Shown one piece after another: positions 59,901-64,000 of a stretch of DNA of 64,000 bases. The notes beneath the pieces are model-generated. The model worked only from the letters and a program-made list of their open reading frames with translations. It ran no database searches and was not told the origin of the DNA. The DNA is taken from assembly GCA_023212695.1 (NCBI GenBank), contig JALCCG010000033.1:51941-115940 (forward strand), read 5' to 3'. The position numbers and the translations under genes are program-made. Position 1 is the first letter of the stretch; each line of letters starts with the position of its first letter. The DNA is from Sporisorium sorghi (Eukaryota > Basidiomycota > Ustilaginomycetes > Ustilaginales > Ustilaginaceae).

Positions 59901-60844
59901 TCGAGACGGAAACGCGCAGACCACCAGCGGACGAGCTCGGAGAGGAAGCTTTCAAACATGCGAATCCGCTCTCGCTGTTCGGCGACCTTTTTAGGATGGA
60001 TGGATCGCAGCTTGGTGATAAGATAGTCAGGCACGGATTCGGCGAGTGCATCACGGAGCTCGTCGTCGTTGCACCACTTGTTGCGAACGCGGGTATGGGC
60101 GAGCATGGACAGAACGAGAAGCTTGTGTGCGGTGATTCGATTTTGGCGGTCGCGAGGGGTGAGAAAGTTGTTGGACTTTTGCTTGGGAGAGGCGGTCTGT
60201 TTGGTGGTGCGGCTGCCTACGGAGATCTCGACGCCGCGATGCTGGCCCTTTCCGTCCTTGAAGATGGGAATGGGTTTCGAGCCGGCAGCAGCGTCGTCGC
60301 CGAGTTGATCCTCCTGATCGTCGTCGACGCCGTCGTATTCGCCTGTACCATCACCGTACGTTGCTTGCACTTCGCGATAGGCGGCAGCATACATGTCCTG
60401 GAGATCTTTTGCCGACTGATCTGCGTCGAGCTCGACATCCTCCATATCGAGGTCCTCGCTGCTGGCTCTTGACGCGTCGGCCGTTGCAGGTGCAGCAGCC
60501 GGGTCGACATCCTCGAAATCAGACATGTCCATTTCATCATTAACATCGTCCGCCTGGCCAACGGAACCGTCGGTTGAGATCTCGATGACGTCTTGGGGAG
60601 TTTGCTGCTGCTTGGATGTCTGTGAGGATGGACCCGATTTGGACTGCGAGGCTCGGGCAGGCGTCGCGGCAGCAGGCCGAGTTCGCGAAGGCATTGTGCC
60701 GGAGTCGTCGTCGTCGTCGTCGTCCGAAGAGATAGAATGGACGTCAAAGATCTCTTCTGGGTCGGCGTCTGGACGGTCCAAGTCGTGAGCCAGCTTGGGC
60801 GGCTTGCGAGGCTGACGTCTAGCAGACGGTCTCGAAGCACTCAT
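56936..60844 (-). CDS. RAD4: Rad4/XPC, nucleotide excision repair damage-recognition protein
   Basis: This is a 1302-aa protein. With Rad23 it recognises helix-distorting lesions and starts global-genome excision repair. The N-terminus is acidic and disordered (a D7 run near 42). The transglutaminase-like domain is split: FLTPRDRQNRITAHKLLVLS near 225, SAQLFCALCRSIGIPARLVV near 455 and, after a ~200-residue Ser-rich insert, MWVEVFSKPYQKWITVDPVR near 725. The beta-hairpin domains follow: BHD1 at about 838-903 (FKDHPVYFLEKFLKRDEVVF), BHD2 at about 905-960, and BHD3 with NIDLFVPSMLPAGAAHLPF and GFEFRKQRGMPKITGIVV. The C-terminal ~200 residues are mixed-charge, with several KRxR-type nuclear signals. 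Yeast Rad4 is 754 aa, so the extra length is disordered insert and tail. Confidence 0.95.
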   Translation of the reverse strand: MSASRPSARRQPRKPPKLAHDLDRPDADPEEIFDVHSISSDDDDDDDSGTMPSRTRPAAATPARASQSKSGPSSQTSKQQQTPQDVIEISTDGSVGQADDVNDEMDMSDFEDVDPAAAPATADASRASSEDLDMEDVELDADQSAKDLQDMYAAAYREVQATYGDGTGEYDGVDDDQEDQLGDDAAAGSKPIPIFKDGKGQHRGVEISVGSRTTKQTASPKQKSNNFLTPRDRQNRITAHKLLVLSMLAHTRVRNKWCNDDELRDALAESVPDYLITKLRSIHPKKVAEQRERIRMFESFLSELVRWWSARFRLDPTMVANSALRQPDQDIATGVIPSSGRRIDGWIVETASEREQRHRRERREQQRYKEAKERQAKAAEADNANGKGKGKARARDAASTADLSSLKPPTKAMEITIFAPGSAIRPIYMRLLPATEHITSPAGLKQRAEERSGSRETSAQLFCALCRSIGIPARLVVSPQPLSWSVGANKLANTAQPGSQADKKPSQLRSRVKSSSARRFASKPVDELTSDDEDGNYSASGASRNGRGKAPRQAISVDSQSSADEATASDVSTGKQSARTGKASGDLTKRAVLSAAAKASSTKGATGGRGGRSQPIAIDDTTSDISSGRSANGTGHPRSSSRIKETASAKGKGKARQLDEVEVQSDDLSEDYRPEKWRNLKAPLKVEPKVKLRAFRPKQLKASEVAGEDTTADPVDLQAPPTMWVEVFSKPYQKWITVDPVRSMIQPSGNRHMEPPAFDRQNKLVYVVAFEEDGYARDVTARYTKTLNSRVSRLRPPTRVKGEEDWWSRVVRAIHRPQKLDRDAMEDAELQDNSSREPMPTSMNGFKDHPVYFLEKFLKRDEVVFPRRQIATFQGTPVFSKSDVQTLRSSRQWYNEGRVVKDGEVALKFVKVRGYTLANKRAEEQARLEGREVAQEGLYAEFQTQLYVPPPVGADGIIPTNGFGNIDLFVPSMLPAGAAHLPFNGVAKVAKKIGVPYAEAITGFEFRKQRGMPKITGIVVAQQNAELVEEAFWQQEQQDALKQQTKKMERAMKNWRKLINAVRIAKRVKEQYGDKMVKKDGSGKKVGKGGGEEREQEQEEKSRFFTPKQVPDTPQAEVSVAAADAANATAEDLDIDPQMPDTPEPAVDSPSSSSTPAKRKKIISLAQLASSAAHPDDDDDGSSSSIATPSPPPPVDTPPSKRQRRAATTTRSADADVEEPTTASRAKRPRRSAAATAAAAEVDTPARRSTRARQSTSVYVEPDSDVDSDEEKDEDDALADPEPSTRRTSRRLTVKLAPRKRS

Positions 60845-60967
60845 GCGTTTTCGATGTTTTTGGTTTGAAGCGGTCTATCGAGCTTCATGCTTGCCTTTGC
60901 GCAGAGCAGCTAGCGGATATCTGCTGCTGGTTGATGGTTGCGGCCGGGAAAGGAGGCAGGCTGAGTC

Positions 60968-60995
60968 GATGATGATGATGATGATGATGATGATG
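60968..60995. repeat. (GAT)n microsatellite
   Basis: About nine GAT units, roughly 125 bp upstream of the RAD4 start codon. It is read as ATC on the transcribed strand. Confidence 0.9.
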
Positions 60996-61153
60996 AGTGG
61001 AAAGCCTCTTTGATTCGGCAATGCTTTTTCTTGCAGTTGCAGCCAAGCGACTCAGCCATGCATGCATCCGAACCCGAGCGGAACAGCCGCAAAAAGAAAG
61101 AGGTGGAGGAAGAGGCGTCTTTTTCCTGAAGCGAAACAGCCTGACTCAGCCTG

Positions 61154-61175
61154 AAAAAAAAAAAAAAAAAAAAAA
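61154..61175. repeat. A22 homopolymer
   Basis: Twenty-two A's, about 310 bp upstream of the RAD4 ATG (T22 in the RAD4 direction). Confidence 0.9.
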
Positions 61176-61485
61176 GCGAAGGTGTTACATTTCACAAAAG
61201 CGTAGGGCGATACATCGGCTCATTCGACCTTTGCGGAGCACATACGACAGACAGGCAAGTGCTTGCTTCTCTCCTTCCTCAGTCGGAGAGCCATTCGGTC
61301 GAGCATCCCACAGTTTATTGGCTGTTTCTCAAAGTCGTATTGCATTAAAAGCTGCTGCGGTTTGGTGCGGGACAAGGCCGGGCTGACAGAAAGCATTGCT
61401 GAACAGCAATCAGCTTCACGTTTGCTTTCCATCCACGCCGACCTGTGACCCCGCCTTCCATCGATACTCGGGGGCCTAGAGCTAT

Positions 61486-63245
61486 TTACATCTTTCCTTG
61501 TACCTTCTTCACGTTGGTGGTGGGCCACTGGTACGACTCGTTGGTGCGCTTGTAGCCGTAGCGCGCAATAAAGTCGTTGAGCGAAGCGGGGCCACGGCTG
61601 CCGTAGTCGTACGACTCGTTCTTGATCTTGCCCGCGTCGATGGCGTGCAGCAAAGGCGTGAAAATGGCCCACGAGACGTCCAGCTCGTCGTCTCGCACAA
61701 AGTTCGAGTGGTCGCCGTTGAGCGCGTCCAGGATGAGCGCCTCGTACGCCTCGGGGATGCGCACCTCGGAGAATCGCTCTTTGTACGTCAAGTCCAGGTC
61801 CGTGGGCACCGTGGCCATCTCCAGACCGGGCTTCTTGGCGTTCATCTTGAGGTACACCGCCTCGTCCGGCTGGATGCGGATCACGAGCTCGTTGCGCGGG
61901 ATGTCCTTGAACAGGCCCTCGGGCGTGTCCTTGAACTGCAAGCGGATCTCGACCTTGGCCTCGTCCAGCGCCTTGCCCGCCTTGAGGATGAAGGGGACAC
62001 CCTTCCAGCGCTCGTTGTTGACGAACAGGGTCAACGCGGCAAACGTAGGGCAGTTGCTGTCCTTGGGGACCGTGTCGTCGTCCTTGTAGCCTGGCTTGCC
62101 GTTGGCGGCAGCATACTGGCCAATCAGAACATCCTTTTCTTCGATCGCAGGCACCGACTTGAGCACTCGCACCTTTTCGTCGCGAATGTCCTCGGCGCCA
62201 AACGTCTTGGGTCGCTCCATCGCGAGCAGCGACAGCACCTGCGACAGGTGGTTCTGCTGGATGTCTCGGATAATGCCGAACTCGTCAAAGTAGCCGCCGC
62301 GGCCTTCAGTGCCAAAGGGCTCCTTGAACGTGATCTGCACATTGTCGATGAGCTTGTTGTTGAGGCTCGCGTCGACCAGAGGGTTGCCGAAGCGCATGAC
62401 AAGCAGGTTCTTGACCATCTCCTTTCCAAGGTAGTGGTCGATTCGAAAGGTCTCCTCCTCCTTCCACAGACCCTTGAGCGCACCGATCATCTCTCGGCTG
62501 CTCTCGAGGTCCTTGCCAAAGGGCTTTTCGATGACGATGCGGTTGTGACCCTTGTCCGAGTAGCAGTTCTTCTTGAGGCCCTTTGCGACGACGGTGAAGA
62601 CGTTGGGCGGCAACGCCATGTAGAAGAGGCGGCTGGGGTGGTCGTGCTTCATCTCGCCCTCGATGCGCTCCATCTCCTTGTTGAGGTTCTGGAACGACGC
62701 ATCCTCGTCGTACTGACCCGAAATGTACTGGCAGATTTCAAGGAACTTTTTGACATGCTCCTTGCCCTTGTCATCGTCAACGTTCTTGAGATGACCGGTG
62801 ATCTTTTCGGCAAAGGTGTCCTTGTCCATCTTTGTTCGTGCATATCCGAAGATGTGTGTGGCCTTGGGCAGCAAGTCGAGGCGGAACAGGTTGAAGAGAG
62901 CTGGGAAGGTCTGTCGTGGGCAATGTGACGAAAAGGAGAGGGTCAGCGCTGTTGTTTTGGGCATCATACGACGCGGGTCTACACGAATCAAGCTGCGCGC
63001 TACTTACCTTCTTCTTTGCAAGATCTCCCGAAGCACCGAGGACTGATAAGATCAGAGTTGCGATGCGACACCGACAGCGGCAATCCAGGGAAGTGAGAAG
63101 GGTCAATAAGCTGATTCTTTGATTCGAATTGCGCCTCAACGACAGAGCTGGTCGGGCTCTTGATGAGAGCGCCGCTTTGCTGCGATGGCTACTCACCTAC
63201 GATGATGGTGTCATTGTCGAAAGCGGGGGCGTTGGAGGCGGGCAT
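61486..63245 (-). CDS. ZWF1: Glucose-6-phosphate 1-dehydrogenase
   Basis: Three exons on the minus strand: 63245-63197 (49 nt), 63042-63008 (35 nt) and 62910-61486. Introns of 154 and 97 nt have GTGAGT and GTAAGT donors and TCAG/ACAG acceptors. The spliced product is 502 aa, the usual length. Exon 1 encodes MPASNAPAFDNDTIIV. Exon 2 supplies the NADP fingerprint (V-L-G-A-S-G-D-L-A-K-K-K), and exon 3 continues TFPALFNLFR, so the joins rebuild the universal G6PD N-terminus. The substrate and active-site motif RIDHYLGKE is present, with IVIEKPFGKDL before it. It catalyses the first, NADPH-making step of the oxidative pentose phosphate pathway in the cytosol. Splitting the dinucleotide motif over a 35-nt exon means unspliced transcripts cannot give active enzyme. 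Confidence 0.95.
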
Positions 63246-63746
63246 GATGGCGAGCTGAGATGGTGATGCGCGTTCCAAATGGAGGTTGGTGTGTTGAGGT
63301 CAAGGGCACAAGGTCGATGTACGTTGACGGTAGTTAGCCGCTGAACAGAAGCCAGATCGATTTACGAAAAGCGTCCGGTTGCGACAAAGGTAGCAGCCGA
63401 TCCTGTGAGCCGTGAGCTGTGTAGCGTCTGCGATGGACCGACGAGAGATAAACGTGTTACGTCGAGCGAGCAATCTCAGCAATGAGAGCAAAGGTTGAGA
63501 TGGTGGTAGCGAACAAACGTGGAGGCAAAGCGATGACACAAGTTGGAAGCGATGAAGGCACCAACAGCACAGAACTCGGTCATGGAAAACGGAAGATTTG
63601 CGGACGAGGCACAGCTGCGTAACCACTCTCTCGCCGAGGCAGCAAAGCAGTGGCGCGAGGAGCACGGACGCACCCACACTCTTCGATTTTTTGGCTCACA
63701 ACTCCACTCTTGACACACAGTCACCGTTGCAGAGCGCAGTCACCCT

Positions 63747-63772
63747 TCTCTCTCTCTCTCTCTCTCTCTCTC
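63747..63772. repeat. (TC)13 microsatellite
   Basis: Thirteen TC units, about 500 bp upstream of ZWF1. Confidence 0.9.
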
Positions 63773-63815
63773 GTTGGAATTTGCAATTTTGGCTCGTTCG
63801 TCTGTGGAACCAACG

Positions 63816-63833
63816 ACCGGGCTCAGGCCCGGT
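63816..63833. repeat. Perfect 7-bp hairpin ACCGGGC-TCAG-GCCCGGT
   Basis: GC-rich arms with a 4-nt loop give a stable stem in either strand. It lies 82 bp before the larger inverted repeat. Function unknown. Confidence 0.6.
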
Positions 63834-63914
63834 GACGCTGACACTGCTGCTTCTTTGCAGAGCAACTCTAATGTAGTTCACGTAGATCCGGAATTCATGT
63901 AGATGAGGAATTGA

Positions 63915-63975
63915 GGGGGACTCGCCAGACTTGACATTTTTTGGCCCATTTTGACCCTGATCTGGCAAGTCCCCC
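63915..63975. repeat. 15-bp inverted repeat (one mismatch) with a 31-bp loop
   Basis: GGGGGACTCGCCAGA (63915-63929) faces TCTGGCAAGTCCCCC (63961-63975). The loop holds related words TTGACATTTT and CATTTTGACC around TTGGCC. It might be the tip of a foldback or MITE-like element, or simply a structured intergenic sequence. Confidence 0.55.
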
Positions 63976-64000
63976 TTGGAATCAGGCACAATTTCAGTCA

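Larger units (their letters stand above)
60845..61485. other. Intergenic region RAD4 promoter / G6PD 3' flank
   Basis: This 641 bp stretch holds a (GAT)n run at 60968-60995 and an A22 run at 61154-61175. No gene or RNA was recognised. Confidence 0.45.
63246..64000. other. Upstream region of ZWF1 to window edge
   Basis: This 755 bp stretch contains a (TC)13 run at 63747-63772, a 7-bp perfect hairpin at 63816-63833 and a 15-bp inverted repeat with one mismatch at 63915-63975. No protein-like frame was seen. The inverted repeats may belong to an element that continues beyond the edge. Confidence 0.45.

Overview
The window reads as nuclear DNA of a smut fungus (Basidiomycota, most likely order Ustilaginales). 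The coding regions look GC-rich. Most genes are single exons, including an 11.9 kb TRA1. The few introns are short (69-154 nt) with GTRAGT-type donors. Acidic, alanine and serine low-complexity tracts are common inside proteins, and intergenic DNA carries GA/CT microsatellites and long A or T runs. Order is inferred from this style and from protein families; the species cannot be fixed by eye.

I support 18 protein genes and one tRNA gene. Left part (1-15.1 kb): a partial F-actin capping protein alpha gene, a fungal PBP2-fold (Ca3427-like) protein, a Slt2/Mpk1-type cell-wall-integrity MAP kinase, a Dhr2-like DEAH rRNA-processing helicase, an L-arabinitol 4-dehydrogenase, a glutathione S-transferase and a Hul5/UBE3C-type HECT ubiquitin ligase. 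Middle (15.1-42.7 kb): a mitochondrial MidA/DUF185 methyltransferase of the fungal branch, a very long disordered protein ending in an HDDC2-type HD phosphohydrolase, an AreA-GATA-like/DUF3295 regulator, an aldo-keto reductase, a Ulp2-type SUMO protease, a sorbitol-dehydrogenase-like enzyme, a secreted M43 metalloprotease and an RWD/DUF1115 protein. Right part (42.8-64 kb): an intron-containing tRNA-Ser(CGA), TRA1 (SAGA/NuA4 scaffold), RAD4 (nucleotide excision repair) and glucose-6-phosphate dehydrogenase.

Most of this is conserved core-genome content, not an accessory island: I see no transposase, integrase, CRISPR array, phage gene or biosynthetic cluster. Genes sit in divergent and convergent pairs. 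Convergent 3' ends are 90-220 bp apart, while several divergent or upstream spacers are about 2-3 kb and rich in microsatellites. Metabolically, an aldo-keto reductase, L-arabinitol dehydrogenase, a second polyol dehydrogenase and glucose-6-phosphate dehydrogenase could cooperate in pentose/polyol oxidoreduction and NADPH supply, but they are scattered among unrelated genes.

The most unusual points are a 9-nt microexon that carries the Met-turn of the M43 protease, the roughly 1,680-residue fusion of an unrecognised cysteine-motif protein to an HDDC2 domain, a 43-T tract inside a 128-nt intron that precedes a 7-codon last exon, and two inverted repeats in the last 200 bp of the window.
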